Shown here: in pieces, positions 9,328 through 17,519 of the stretch
Position numbering within the stretch: the stretch's first letter is position 1
How the letters are laid out: every line of letters begins with the position of its first letter
Assembly: GCA_009469675.1 (NCBI GenBank)
Contig: SSSZ01000050.1
Span: 1 to 64,000, forward strand
Reading direction: 5' to 3'
DNA length: 64,000 bases
DNA from: Azonexaceae bacterium
GTDB taxonomy: Bacteria; Pseudomonadota; Gammaproteobacteria; Burkholderiales; Rhodocyclaceae
Program-made: the position numbers and the translations under genes
The notes under the pieces: model-generated
Seen by the model: only the letters and a program-made list of their open reading frames with translations
What the model was told of the DNA's origin: nothing
Databases searched by the model: none

Positions 9328-10614
9328 GTGCCGGTAAACCGCCGCCGCTTCCTGGTCTCGGCCGCCGCCCTCGGCGCCGCGCCCTGGGTCAAGGCAGCGG
9401 ACCTCCTGCCCCCCGCCAAGGGCCGCCGGGTGGTCATCGTCGGCGGCGGCTGGGGCGGGCTCTCGGCCGCCCGCCACCTGCGCGACGCCGCCCCCGAACT
9501 GGAGGTCGTGGTCGTCGAACCCCAGCCCGTCTTCTGGTCCCATGCGCTTTCCAACCGCTGGCTGGCCGGGCTGATCGACGGCAAGCTCCTCACCCACGAC
9601 CGCGGCGCCGCCGCCCGGGCCTTCGGCTACAGCCTCGTCCAGGCCGAAGTCACCGTCATCGACCGCGACCGGCGGCGGGTCCACACCGACCGGGGCGCCC
9701 TCGCCTACGACTGGCTCATCCTCGCCACCGGCATCCGCCACCACTACGGCGCCTGGTTCGGCGACGACCGGGCGGCGGCGGACCACACCCGCCGCCACTT
9801 CCCCGCCGCCTTCACCGGCCGCGACGAAACTCTGGCCCTGAAAGCCAAACTCGACAGTTTCAAGGGCGGCGACCTGGTGATGACCGTGCCGCCCATGCCC
9901 TACCGCTGCCCGCCGGCTCCCTACGAGCGGGCGGCGATGATCGGCTGGCTTTTGAAAACCCGGGGCGTCAAGGGACGGCTCCACGTTCTCGATCCCAACC
10001 CCATCACCTTGGGCTTCGACAAAATCTTCCGCCACGACTTTGCCGACCAGATCAGCTACCTGCCCAACGCCGCGGTCAAGGCCGTCGACCCCTACGGCAA
10101 GACGATCAGCACCGAATTCGACACCATCCCCTTCGACGACGCCATCCTCCTACCCCCCCAGCAGGCCGGCGACCTCGTCTGGCAAGCCGGCCTCGAAGCC
10201 CGGGGCGGCGACGGCAAGCCCACCGGCTGGGCCGCCCAGGATCCGGTGCACCTCCACGCCGTGGGCGACGAGCGGGTCTTCCTGGTGGGCGACCTCATCG
10301 ACAAGGCGTCGCCCCTCTTCGGCCACTACCCCAAAACCGGCCACCTCGCCGCCCGGCTGGGGCGCATCGCCGCCCTCGAGATCGCCGCCCGGAGCCGCGG
10401 CCGGGAAGCCCCCCGGGAACTGCCCGAAGGCGTCTGCTACGTCATCGCCAAACCCGAACCGCGGGAGATGATGCGGGTCGAGACCCACTACCGCTTCCGG
10501 GGCGACGGCGAAATCCAGCAGACGGTGAAGCAGACCTACGACGCCCAGCCGCGAGGCGAGGACGAAGCCTGGGCGCGGGGGATGTTTGGGGAGTTTTTGG
10601 CATTTTCCGGTTAG
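9328..10614 (+). CDS. Tat-exported FAD-dependent oxidoreductase (FccB / sulfide-dehydrogenase-like)
   Basis: About 428 residues from GTG 9328, preferred because it puts the twin-arginine motif NRRRFL at residues 4-9, followed by a hydrophobic stretch and an AxA-type cleavage site. An upstream in-frame ATG at 9277 lies inside metG and would bury the signal. The dinucleotide-binding motif VVIVGGGWGG is near residue 40 and a second FAD-contact region 'VFLVGDLIDKASP' near 320. Single Cys residues occur at YRCPPAP and GVCYVI, which suits the flavocytochrome c/SQR group. The expected role is periplasmic oxidation of a sulfur compound or similar donor. No c-type cytochrome partner (FccA) is adjacent, so the acceptor is unknown. 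Confidence 0.75.
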   Translation: MPVNRRRFLVSAAALGAAPWVKAADLLPPAKGRRVVIVGGGWGGLSAARHLRDAAPELEVVVVEPQPVFWSHALSNRWLAGLIDGKLLTHDRGAAARAFGYSLVQAEVTVIDRDRRRVHTDRGALAYDWLILATGIRHHYGAWFGDDRAAADHTRRHFPAAFTGRDETLALKAKLDSFKGGDLVMTVPPMPYRCPPAPYERAAMIGWLLKTRGVKGRLHVLDPNPITLGFDKIFRHDFADQISYLPNAAVKAVDPYGKTISTEFDTIPFDDAILLPPQQAGDLVWQAGLEARGGDGKPTGWAAQDPVHLHAVGDERVFLVGDLIDKASPLFGHYPKTGHLAARLGRIAALEIAARSRGREAPRELPEGVCYVIAKPEPREMMRVETHYRFRGDGEIQQTVKQTYDAQPRGEDEAWARGMFGEFLAFSG

Positions 10615-10641
10615 CCGCGATATGCGATGAGGTCTGAGCAA

Positions 10642-11178
10642 ATGGCACAACTAACGAATCATGGGACTGCTATACGCTTCATCTGTGACCATCTATGGCG
10701 CCGCTTGGATTTTGAGATCGGAGTTATTCAAGATGCTCGCGCAGAACGACTCCAGCGCTCTGTAGCACCCATCGTCCCAGGAGCATCAATCGTTCTCGCA
10801 TGCTCTTATGTCGAGCGCGTCCTATTGGATCTCGGCATGCCACCGCCAAAGCGTGGAATATCTGTACTTGGCGCAGCAAGAGAGCATTTTTCCCTTTCAA
10901 GCGAATGGGAACTATGGGGCGAATTCGAAAATTTTTTTCGCCTGCGCCACTGCTTTGCCCATGAGTTAGGAAGAGTGACCATTTCCCAGAGAAAAGGCCT
11001 GCAGGAGTTCCTTCAAAAACTCAAGAACTCTGAAGTCTTGTATAAAGGAATGCCCGTGCTCCCTTACTTTGATCTGGCAAATGGGTCAATTGCCATGGGC
11101 ATAGGCTGGAATGATCGCCTCCGCATCACCCTAGTCGAATTTCTCCGTCTTCTCTCGCCGTACGGACTGGTGCTATGA
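10642..11178 (+). CDS. Uncharacterised accessory protein with HEPN-like Rx4H motif
   Basis: About 178 residues from ATG 10642, which has GAGG nine bases upstream; ATG 10627 is an in-frame alternative. No family is recognised with confidence. The protein is mostly helical. Residues near 110-120 read RLRHCFAHELG, where R-H-C-F-A-H fits the Rx4-6H catalytic signature of HEPN ribonucleases and is preceded by an acidic/aromatic helix, as in many HEPN domains. Base composition is clearly lower in G+C than both neighbours, with rare codons, which suggests transfer. It directly precedes a RelE-type toxin-antitoxin pair, so it may be a toxin or defence effector. No antitoxin of its own is seen. Confidence 0.6.
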   Translation: MAQLTNHGTAIRFICDHLWRRLDFEIGVIQDARAERLQRSVAPIVPGASIVLACSYVERVLLDLGMPPPKRGISVLGAAREHFSLSSEWELWGEFENFFRLRHCFAHELGRVTISQRKGLQEFLQKLKNSEVLYKGMPVLPYFDLANGSIAMGIGWNDRLRITLVEFLRLLSPYGLVL

Positions 11179-11303
11179 CATACAAGTCGGGGCCCAAGTC
11201 GGGGCCTGGTCTTGCATTCCTGCATCGGCCTGGGGCGAAAAACAGCGCCGCTGCGGAGACACCCGCGACCGAATAACCCTGTGACTGCGCGGGACTGACG
11301 CGC

Positions 11304-11340
11304 TTGCTCATATACGCGCCGTGCGTATAATGAACCCGTG
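11304..11340 (+). promoter_or_regulatory. Toxin-antitoxin promoter with overlapping palindromic operator; leaderless start
   Basis: TTGCTC (11304-11309) and a perfect TATAAT (11326-11331) are 16 bp apart. The palindrome TATACGC (11311-11317) / GCGTATA (11323-11329) occupies the spacer and part of the -10 box, as expected for an autoregulating antitoxin operator. The GTG start of the toxin is only 6 bases after the -10 box, so transcription should begin at or next to the start codon. Confidence 0.75.
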
Positions 11341-11661
11341 CGCTACGAATTCATCGAATCCCCGGTCTTCTCCTCGCTCCTGCCAGACTACCTGACGGAT
11401 GAGGAGTACGCAGGGCTCCAGGAGCACCTCTGCGACAATCCGGAAGCCGGGGATTTGGTGCGTGGCTCGGGCGGCGTGCGCAAGGTGCGTTGGGCTCGGG
11501 CCGGTAGCGGCAAGTCCGGCGGCGTCCGGGTGTGCTACTACACCCGGACCCGGGCCGGGCAGATGTTGATGCTGGTGATCTACGCCAAGAGTGCCCGGGA
11601 TTCGATCCCCGGCCACGTGCTCAAGGCCCTGCGTGAGGAGATGGAACATGCCGATGACTGA
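11338..11661 (+). CDS. RelE/HigB-type toxin
   Basis: 107 residues from GTG 11338. The sequence pattern (MRYEFIESPVF, DYLTDEEYAGLQ, NPEAGDLVRGSGGVRKVRWA, then GVRVCYYTR and MLMLVIYAKS) is that of the RelE/HigB superfamily, which cleaves mRNA, usually on the ribosome. The conserved basic GSGG-R-K-RWA loop forms the substrate face. The toxin gene precedes the antitoxin gene, as in HigBA-like pairs, and overlaps it by 14 bp. There is no Shine-Dalgarno sequence; the mRNA looks leaderless. Confidence 0.88.
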   Translation: MRYEFIESPVFSSLLPDYLTDEEYAGLQEHLCDNPEAGDLVRGSGGVRKVRWARAGSGKSGGVRVCYYTRTRAGQMLMLVIYAKSARDSIPGHVLKALREEMEHADD

Positions 11662-12040
11662 TGAAGAACTTCTGGCCCGCGATGCCGGGCGGGACATTGC
11701 CGCCGAACTGCTGGGGGCGGTCCGGGATCTCAAGGCCGGCCGCTGGGCGCGCAAGACCACCTTTACGGTCATGGCCGATGGCGCCGTGCGCCGCCGCATT
11801 GAGCGTGCGGATGGTGTCGTGGAAAAGGAAGAGCGCCTGACCGGTCCGCGCTGGGAGTTGATGGCGGCCCGGGCGCAATCTGGTTTGTCGCAGGCCGATT
11901 TCGCCCAGGCGTTGGGGGTTTCCAAGCGTACTCTAGAAAACTGGGAGCAAGGCCGGGCGGAACCGACGGGTGCCGCGCGCCGTCTCCTGAAACTGGCGGC
12001 GCGGTTTCCAGATACCCTCCAACGCTTGGCAGCTCTATGA
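11648..12040 (+). CDS. XRE-family antitoxin (NadS/HigA-like)
   Basis: 130 residues from ATG 11648, inside the last codons of the toxin; ATG 11654 is also possible. The N-terminal half is a short alpha/beta toxin-binding region (LKAGRWARKTTFTV). The C-terminal half is a Cro/CI-type HTH (LSQADFAQALGVSKRTLENW). The expected role is to neutralise the neighbouring RelE-type toxin and repress the operon through the palindrome over the -10 box. Overlapping frames make translation coupled. The pair sits in the low-GC accessory island between the flavoprotein and the DUF411 gene. Confidence 0.88.
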   Translation: MPMTDEELLARDAGRDIAAELLGAVRDLKAGRWARKTTFTVMADGAVRRRIERADGVVEKEERLTGPRWELMAARAQSGLSQADFAQALGVSKRTLENWEQGRAEPTGAARRLLKLAARFPDTLQRLAAL

Positions 12041-12059
12041 ACCCGGCCAGGCAATTTCA

Positions 12060-12162
12060 CACCTATTCGCTTTCAAATCGAGACGCGAAGACAAGCCGAA
12101 GACAGTGCTGTAGCACGGCAAGGCGAAGTCGACAATGGATCGGTTTGAAAGCGAATTGGTAT
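12060..12162. repeat. Palindromic dispersed repeat, copy 1 (~103 bp)
   Basis: The right end is GAAAGCGAATTGGTAT, and the left end is a decayed inverse copy (ACCTATTCGCTTTC). The internal sequence matches copies at 31176-31279 and 63592-63695, including a GTGCTGTAGCACGG core hairpin. This copy has substitutions in the left terminus and so is the most diverged. The rest of the 240-bp gap (12163-12280) shows a second inverted repeat, GCAAATCGAA / TTCGATTTGC (about 12212-12241), and no gene. Confidence 0.9.
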
Positions 12163-12280
12163 CAGCCGTCCCGGAATGGATCGTCGCATGGAGGGTTACT
12201 TCGGCATCCTTGCAAATCGAAGGTCCAACGTTCGATTTGCAAAAAACCACGGCAATGACCGCCGCCAGCGGCTTTAACCC

Positions 12281-12811
12281 TCAGTGCCGCGCCCAGATCT
12301 TGGTCGCCCCGTCCGGCAGCACGAGCAGGGTCTCGTAGAGTTCCCGCCGGGGATTCTTCTCGCCGCTGTCGCTGTCGAGCATGGTGCAGCCGGTTTCGCA
12401 GCTCGGGTTGGAGGTTTCCCGGCCGGGGGCGCCGCGGGGTAGGCCGGGGACGGCGATGCCGCGGGCCTTGGGTTTGTCGCGCAGGAGTTCCTGGATGTCT
12501 TCGGCGTGGGCGTGGCCTTCGACAAAGTAGCCGCCGACCACGGCGGTGTGGACCGACTCCACCTCGGCCGGCACCTTGAAGCGGCGCTTGACGGCGGCCA
12601 TGTCGGCGCTTTCCTTGTAGATCACCTTGAAGCCGTTGTCGGTCAGGTAGGCGCCCCAGTCGATGCAGGCCAGGCAGGGCTTGGGTATGTAGATTTCGAT
12701 GACGGGCGGCGCCTTGTCGGCGGGTTTTTCGCCGGCTTTGCCGGCGGCGCCGGCCGCCGCGGCAGCAATTGCCAGGGCTGCGGCGATCGAGGTTCGCAGA
12801 AGTCGCTTCAC
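12281..12811 (-). CDS. DUF411-family periplasmic metal-binding protein
   Basis: 176 residues with a signal peptide (1-22, AAALAIAAAAAGAAG). The DUF411 core follows: 'KPCLACIDWGAYLTDNGFKVIY' with the two-Cys CLAC site, then 'VPAEVESVHTAVVGGYFVEGHAHAEDIQELL' and 'GIAVPGLPRGAPG'. Members of this family often sit in copper-resistance loci and are thought to bind copper in the periplasm. Here no copper pump is adjacent, so the role is inference. The C-terminal part carries two extra Cys (SCETGCTM), which may form a second site. ATG at 12811. Confidence 0.88.
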   Translation of the reverse strand: MKRLLRTSIAAALAIAAAAAGAAGKAGEKPADKAPPVIEIYIPKPCLACIDWGAYLTDNGFKVIYKESADMAAVKRRFKVPAEVESVHTAVVGGYFVEGHAHAEDIQELLRDKPKARGIAVPGLPRGAPGRETSNPSCETGCTMLDSDSGEKNPRRELYETLLVLPDGATKIWARH

Positions 12812-12875
12812 TATGGTGTTTTCCTTTACCCGGTGGAGAGCGGGGTAGACCGCCGCCTCGCCGGGGAGTTCGCCC

Positions 12876-14027
12876 TCAGTCCTTCAGCAGCACCCACTTG
12901 CCGCCCTTCACCGTCATCATCACCCGGGCCCGCTGGTCCATGCCGTTGTGGTTCTGGGCGTTCATGGTGAAGACGCCCTGGGCGCCGACGACTTCCTTGG
13001 ATTGCTCAAGGGCGTCGCGCAGCGCGGCGCGGAATTCCGGGGTGCCCGGCTTGGCGGCTTTGAGGGCGACGGGGATGGCCTTTTGCAGGAGCAGCCCGGC
13101 GTCCCAGGTATTGGCGCCGAAGGTAGACATGCTGCCGGCGCCGTATTTGGCCTCGTAGGCCTTGACGTAGCCCTGGGCCACGGCCTTGATGGGGTTGGCG
13201 GCGGGCAGGTCGTCGGCCACCAGCATGGGGCCGCCGGCCATCAGGGTGCCTTCGACGGTCTTGCCGCCGAGTTTGATGAAGTCGTTGGTGGCGACGCCGT
13301 GGGTCTGGTAGACCTTGCCCTTGAAGCCCTTTTCCAGGAGGCCGGCCTGGGGCAGGACCGCCGGGCCGCCGGTGGCGGCGATGAAGACGGCGTCGGGCTT
13401 GGCGGCGATGAGCTTCAAGACCTGGCCGGTCACCGACTGGTCGGTGCGGTTGAAGCGCTCGCTAGCCACCAGCTTGAGGCCGGCCTTTTCGGCCATGGGG
13501 GCGAAAACCTTGTACCAGTTTTCGCCGTAGGGGTCGTTGAAGCCGATGAAGCCCAGGGTCTTGATGCCGGCGGCGGTCATGTGGGCGAGAACGGCCTCGG
13601 CGATGAGGTCGTCGTTTTGGGTCGTCTTGAAGACCCAGCGCTTCTTGTCGTCCATGGGCTGGACCACGGCCGAGGAGCCGACGGTGGTCACCAGGGGCGT
13701 CCGAGATTCGGCGACGAAGTCGAGGATGGCCAGGGCTGCCGGGGTGGTGGTCGGGCCGACGAGGGCGTCGACCTTGTGCTCGGCGAGCAGCTTCTTGACC
13801 CCGGTGACCGCATTGGTGGGGTCGGAGGCGTCGTCAAGGACGACGTACTCGACCCTGTGGCCGGCGATTTCGCCGGGCAGGAGGGCGACCGTGTTCTTCT
13901 GGGGAATGCCGACCACGGCGGTGGGGCCGGTGCTCGAGGCGATGACGCCGATCTTGAGGTCGGCAAGGGCGCCGCCGGACAGCGTCAGCAAAGCCAGAGA
14001 AAAAGCAATGGGGGAAAGTCGCGGCAT
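12876..14027 (-). CDS. ABC transporter substrate-binding protein, LivK/branched-chain amino acid type
   Basis: 383 residues from ATG 14027 (GGGGAGA upstream). Signal peptide 1-20 (SPIAFSLALLTLSGGALA). The mature part is a type I periplasmic binding fold: DLKIGVIASSTGPTAVVG, VEYVVLDDASDPTNAV, and 'VDALVGPTTTPAALAI'. The family delivers branched-chain amino acids, amides or aromatic acids to a LivHMGF-type permease. No permease or ATPase genes are near, so it is an orphan binding protein, a common situation in betaproteobacteria. The ligand is unknown. It is divergent from the small membrane protein gene across 57 bp. Confidence 0.92.
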   Translation of the reverse strand: MPRLSPIAFSLALLTLSGGALADLKIGVIASSTGPTAVVGIPQKNTVALLPGEIAGHRVEYVVLDDASDPTNAVTGVKKLLAEHKVDALVGPTTTPAALAILDFVAESRTPLVTTVGSSAVVQPMDDKKRWVFKTTQNDDLIAEAVLAHMTAAGIKTLGFIGFNDPYGENWYKVFAPMAEKAGLKLVASERFNRTDQSVTGQVLKLIAAKPDAVFIAATGGPAVLPQAGLLEKGFKGKVYQTHGVATNDFIKLGGKTVEGTLMAGGPMLVADDLPAANPIKAVAQGYVKAYEAKYGAGSMSTFGANTWDAGLLLQKAIPVALKAAKPGTPEFRAALRDALEQSKEVVGAQGVFTMNAQNHNGMDQRARVMMTVKGGKWVLLKD

Positions 14028-14084
14028 GAGAAAGTTCTCCCCTTCGGGCAGAATGGAAAGCTGGCAATTATACCGGCACCCGCC

Positions 14085-14426
14085 ATGCTCACCCTGCACC
14101 GTCCACCCCGCCCCCGCCTCACCCTGCCTATCCTGGCCTACGCCCTGGCCGACGTCTTCGGGCTGATCTGCCTGTCCCTGGGCGGCAGCTGGTTCGTCGA
14201 GAAGAAAGGCCTCTTCGTCGCCGGCTTTCCCGGCTCCCTCGCCGAAGCGGTGGCCTGTGCCGCCGGCGGCGGCGCCGTCATGTTATGGGCCGTCGCCCGC
14301 ATCCTGCGGGAGATCGGCAAACAGGGGCCGGAACTGCAGGCCCGCTACCGGGATTACATGGCCAAGACCCACCCGGAGGCCCATCAGCGGATCACCGACC
14401 TGGAGGCCGGCCCCAAGGCGTATTGA
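14085..14426 (+). CDS. Small inner-membrane protein, function unknown
   Basis: 113 residues from ATG 14085. Two hydrophobic segments (about 14-35, LPILAYALADVFGLICLSLG, and 48-70, AEAVACAAGGGAVMLWAVA) are followed by a charged C-terminal helix that probably lies in the cytoplasm (ARYRDYMAKTHPEAHQRI). Codon use matches the neighbours, supporting a real gene. No family is recognised. The 133-bp gap after it, before the convergent NuoM-like gene, shows only GC-rich sequence. Confidence 0.75.
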   Translation: MLTLHRPPRPRLTLPILAYALADVFGLICLSLGGSWFVEKKGLFVAGFPGSLAEAVACAAGGGAVMLWAVARILREIGKQGPELQARYRDYMAKTHPEAHQRITDLEAGPKAY

Positions 14427-14559
14427 CCGGCCGGCGCCAAGCGGCCAGCCAGGGCGGCGCCGGGAAAGCGGTTGGCCCCCCGGCACCATCGGCGGCGCCC
14501 CGGCTGCGGCGCCCCGGGGCCTGCGGTTTTTCACCTTTACCGGTGGCGGCCGGCCTTTA

Positions 14560-16020
14560 TCACGGCGCCGGAATCCGCATCGCCCAGGCTTCCGCCGCCG
14601 GCAGCAGGGCGTCGAGGAGGGGGCCGGGAAAAAGGCCGAACCCCAGCGCCAGCACGACAATCACCACGAGCACGGCCCATTCCCGCGGCCGCAGGTCGGC
14701 GGCCGCCGCCACTTCGGGTCGGCTCACCGGGCCGAAGAAGGCCTTGCGGTAGGCGGTGAGGAAGGCGGCCGCCCCGACCGTCAGCCCGAACAGCGCCCCC
14801 AGGCCCGAACCGGCGTGGTGGTGGAGCGCCGCCAGGATGACCAGGAGTTCGCCGGGAAAGCCGGCGGTGCCGGGCAGTCCCATGCCGACCAGGCCGCAGA
14901 GGAGGAAGCCGCCGGCCAACCGCGGCATGCTGCGGGCGGCCCCGCCCAGGCTCTGAAGATCGGTCGAGCCGGTGCGCTGACGGAGGAATTCCAGAAGCAG
15001 GAAGCCTCCGCCGGTGGCCAGGGAAAAACTGAGGGTAAGCGCCACGACGCCCTGGACACCCCGGCTGCTCAGGGCCGACAGCCCGAGCACCGCCAGCCCG
15101 GCGTGGGAGACGCTGGCGAAGGCGAGGACGGCGCGCAGGTTGGTCTGGGACAACATGCCGACGGCGCCGTAGAGCACGGCCACGGTGCCGGCCCCGGCGA
15201 GGAGCCAGTGCAGTTCCTGGGCGGCCTGGGGGGCGAGGGGAATGGCCCAGCGCAGCAGGCCGTAGATGCCGAGTTTGAGGCCGACCACGATGGCCGTGAC
15301 GTAGCCCGGCGCCGCCAGGGCAAATTGCGGCAGCCAGGTGTGGAGCGGCACCAGGGGCACCTTGACGCCGAAGCCGAGGAAGAGGAGCACGAAGACGATT
15401 TGCTGGGTACCCCGCGGCAAGGGCGCCGCCAGCAGGGCGATCAGGTCGGTGGTCGGGGTCGCCTGGCTGAAGGCCAGGAACAAAAAGGCAAAAAGCAGGG
15501 GCACGCCGCCGGCCAGCATGATGAGGAAATAGCGCGGCGCGGCGGCCGCGGCGCCGGCGGTGGCGCCCCAGCGCAGGAGAAGAAAGTAGAGGGGAACCAG
15601 GGCGAGTTCCCAGAACACGAAGAAAAGCAGGGTGTCGAGGGCGCAGAAGATGCCCAGGGTCGCCCCCTGCAGCAGCAGGAGAAAGCCGAGCTGCGGCCCG
15701 GGGGTCTCCCCGCCCAGTTTCCAGGCAGCCGCCAGGGCCGCCAGGAAGAGCAGCGCCGTGACCGGCAGGAAGAACAGCGAAAGGGCATCGACGCCAAGCT
15801 GGTAACTGACCCCCAGACCGGGAATCCACAGGTGCTTTTCCTGCAGCTGGAAGCCCGGGGTGGTAGCGTCGAAGGCCGCCACCGCCGCCACCGCCAGGAT
15901 CAGATCGAGGACCATGACCAGCCCCGCCAGGCCGGGCGCCCAGCGCCGGGGCAGCAACCAGGCCGCCAGGGCGCCGGCCAGGGGGAGAAAAACCAGGGCG
16001 CTGAGCAGGGGCGGGGTCAT
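14560..16020 (-). CDS. NuoM/MrpD-like proton-translocating subunit (fifth gene of DAB-like cluster)
   Basis: 486 residues, about 14 membrane helices, Proton_antipo_M family. All residues used for proton transfer in NuoM have equivalents: Glu in FVFWELALVP, Lys in GFGVKVPLVPLHTWLP, Lys in VGLKLGIYGLL, His in SVSHAGLAVLG and the late Glu in PGELLVILAAL. ATG 16020 lies in the stop of the upstream gene (ATGA overlap). It is last in a five-gene minus-strand operon built around a DabA-like protein. No quinone or NADH module genes are present, so complex I is excluded. It probably forms an ion-translocating arm of the same membrane complex. Confidence 0.85.
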   Translation of the reverse strand: MTPPLLSALVFLPLAGALAAWLLPRRWAPGLAGLVMVLDLILAVAAVAAFDATTPGFQLQEKHLWIPGLGVSYQLGVDALSLFFLPVTALLFLAALAAAWKLGGETPGPQLGFLLLLQGATLGIFCALDTLLFFVFWELALVPLYFLLLRWGATAGAAAAAPRYFLIMLAGGVPLLFAFLFLAFSQATPTTDLIALLAAPLPRGTQQIVFVLLFLGFGVKVPLVPLHTWLPQFALAAPGYVTAIVVGLKLGIYGLLRWAIPLAPQAAQELHWLLAGAGTVAVLYGAVGMLSQTNLRAVLAFASVSHAGLAVLGLSALSSRGVQGVVALTLSFSLATGGGFLLLEFLRQRTGSTDLQSLGGAARSMPRLAGGFLLCGLVGMGLPGTAGFPGELLVILAALHHHAGSGLGALFGLTVGAAAFLTAYRKAFFGPVSRPEVAAAADLRPREWAVLVVIVVLALGFGLFPGPLLDALLPAAEAWAMRIPAP

Positions 16021-17519
16021 GGCTTGTAGGGGGCGGCCAGGGTCTGGCTCGCCATTTCGGTGAGGTGGAGCCAGGGTTCGACGAAGAAGCCGATGGCGAT
16101 CAGCGCCGCCAGGGCGGTGCCGACGACGACGTACTCCATGGGCAGGGTGCGGTCCACGTCCGGGGCGCCGCCCCCCCGGTGGGGTGACAGGAAAGCCTTC
16201 TGGAAGGCCCAGAGCAGGAAGCCCGCCGCCGCCACGTTGCCCAGGGCGGTGGCCACCGTGGGCAGGGCGCCGAAGCGGTCGATGGCGGCCTCCAGCACTA
16301 GGTGGGCGGCGTCGAAGCCGGGGGTGCCGGGCATGCCGACGATGGCCAGGCCGAAGGTGAAGAAGGCCACGGCAAGGGCCGGTATGCGCTCGAAGAGGCC
16401 GGAAAGCTCGTGCAGTTCGGTGGTGCCGGTGCGGCGGAAGACGAAGCCGACGATGAACCACATGCCGGTTACTGCCAGGCCGAAATTGGCCGCCAAAAGA
16501 ACGCTGCCCTGGACGCCCGCCGGGTGCAGGCTGAACACGCCGATCACCAGGAGGCTGGTGTGGCTGACTACGGCGAAGGCGAGCAGCCGGCGCAGGTTGG
16601 TCTGCTGGAAAGCCAGGGCGGCGGTAAAAAAGACGCCGGCCATGGCGAAGCCGACGACGTAGGGCTGCCACGCCACCACCGCCGACGGCGTGAGCGGCAA
16701 AACGAAGCGCAGCAAGCCGTAGATGCCGACCTTGACGCCGACCATGAGGGCCGGCGCCACGGCGATGAGGCCGTGTTGGGCCATATTGGGCAGCCAGCCG
16801 TGCAGGGGGAAGAGCGGCGTACGCACCGCCAGGCCGTAGAAGAGCAGGAAGAAGGCGGCCGACTGGAACTTGCCGACGGGCGGCGCCTGCAGCAAATCGA
16901 CGAGGTCGAAGCTCCAGCGTCCGCCCTGGGCGTCGGCGTAGCCCCAGCCGAGAACGACGCAGCCGGCGACGAAGAGCAGCCAGCCGAAGCCTTGGTATTG
17001 CACGAAGCGGGCCAGGGCCTGCACTTCCGCCCGGGACGAGGCCCATCGACTGAGGAGGAAGACCACCGCCCAGAGTTCGACGGCCGAGCCGGCAGCAAAC
17101 CAGGCGACGTTAAGGGTGAGCAGCATGACCATGAACCCGCCTTCCGCCAGCAGCAGCACGGCGAACAGGCGCCCCGGCGCGATCATGCCCCGGCTCATGC
17201 CGTAGAGGGTCATGAGGAAGGTGAGGAGCGCCGCCACCAGGATGAAGACGGCACTCACTCCGTCGATGGCCACATGGTAGGCCAGGGGCGCAAAGCGCTC
17301 GGCCAGTTGCAGGGCCGGCGCCAGCGGGTCGATGCACCAGGTCGCCGCGGCGGCCAGGGCGAGAACGGCGAAGGCGATGAGCTTGCCGGCCAGCACGGCG
17401 GCGGGCCGCTCGCCAAGGATGAAGAGCAGCAGGGCGCCGGCCAGGGGCACCGCCTGCAGCCAGACGAGGAGCGGCAGGGCCGCCTGCTGGGACCAGAAGA
17501 TTTCGCTCAGGCCGGCCAT
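16017..17519 (-). CDS. NuoM/NuoN-like subunit with Arg at the central Lys site (fourth gene of DAB-like cluster)
   Basis: 500 residues from ATG 17519, which overlaps the upstream stop by one base (TGATG). It has the Proton_antipo_M fold with about 14 helices. The TM5 Glu (SAVELWAVVF), the following Lys (MVGVKVGIYGLL), the His (VVSHTSLLVIG) and a late Glu are kept. The central half-channel Lys (normally G-K-P/T-PLHGWLP) is Arg here: YGLAVRTPLFPLHGWLP. That change would hinder proton release at the centre of the channel, so this subunit may gate or pair rather than pump. It is less typical than its two NuoM-like siblings. Confidence 0.83.
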   Translation of the reverse strand: MAGLSEIFWSQQAALPLLVWLQAVPLAGALLLFILGERPAAVLAGKLIAFAVLALAAAATWCIDPLAPALQLAERFAPLAYHVAIDGVSAVFILVAALLTFLMTLYGMSRGMIAPGRLFAVLLLAEGGFMVMLLTLNVAWFAAGSAVELWAVVFLLSRWASSRAEVQALARFVQYQGFGWLLFVAGCVVLGWGYADAQGGRWSFDLVDLLQAPPVGKFQSAAFFLLFYGLAVRTPLFPLHGWLPNMAQHGLIAVAPALMVGVKVGIYGLLRFVLPLTPSAVVAWQPYVVGFAMAGVFFTAALAFQQTNLRRLLAFAVVSHTSLLVIGVFSLHPAGVQGSVLLAANFGLAVTGMWFIVGFVFRRTGTTELHELSGLFERIPALAVAFFTFGLAIVGMPGTPGFDAAHLVLEAAIDRFGALPTVATALGNVAAAGFLLWAFQKAFLSPHRGGGAPDVDRTLPMEYVVVGTALAALIAIGFFVEPWLHLTEMASQTLAAPYKP

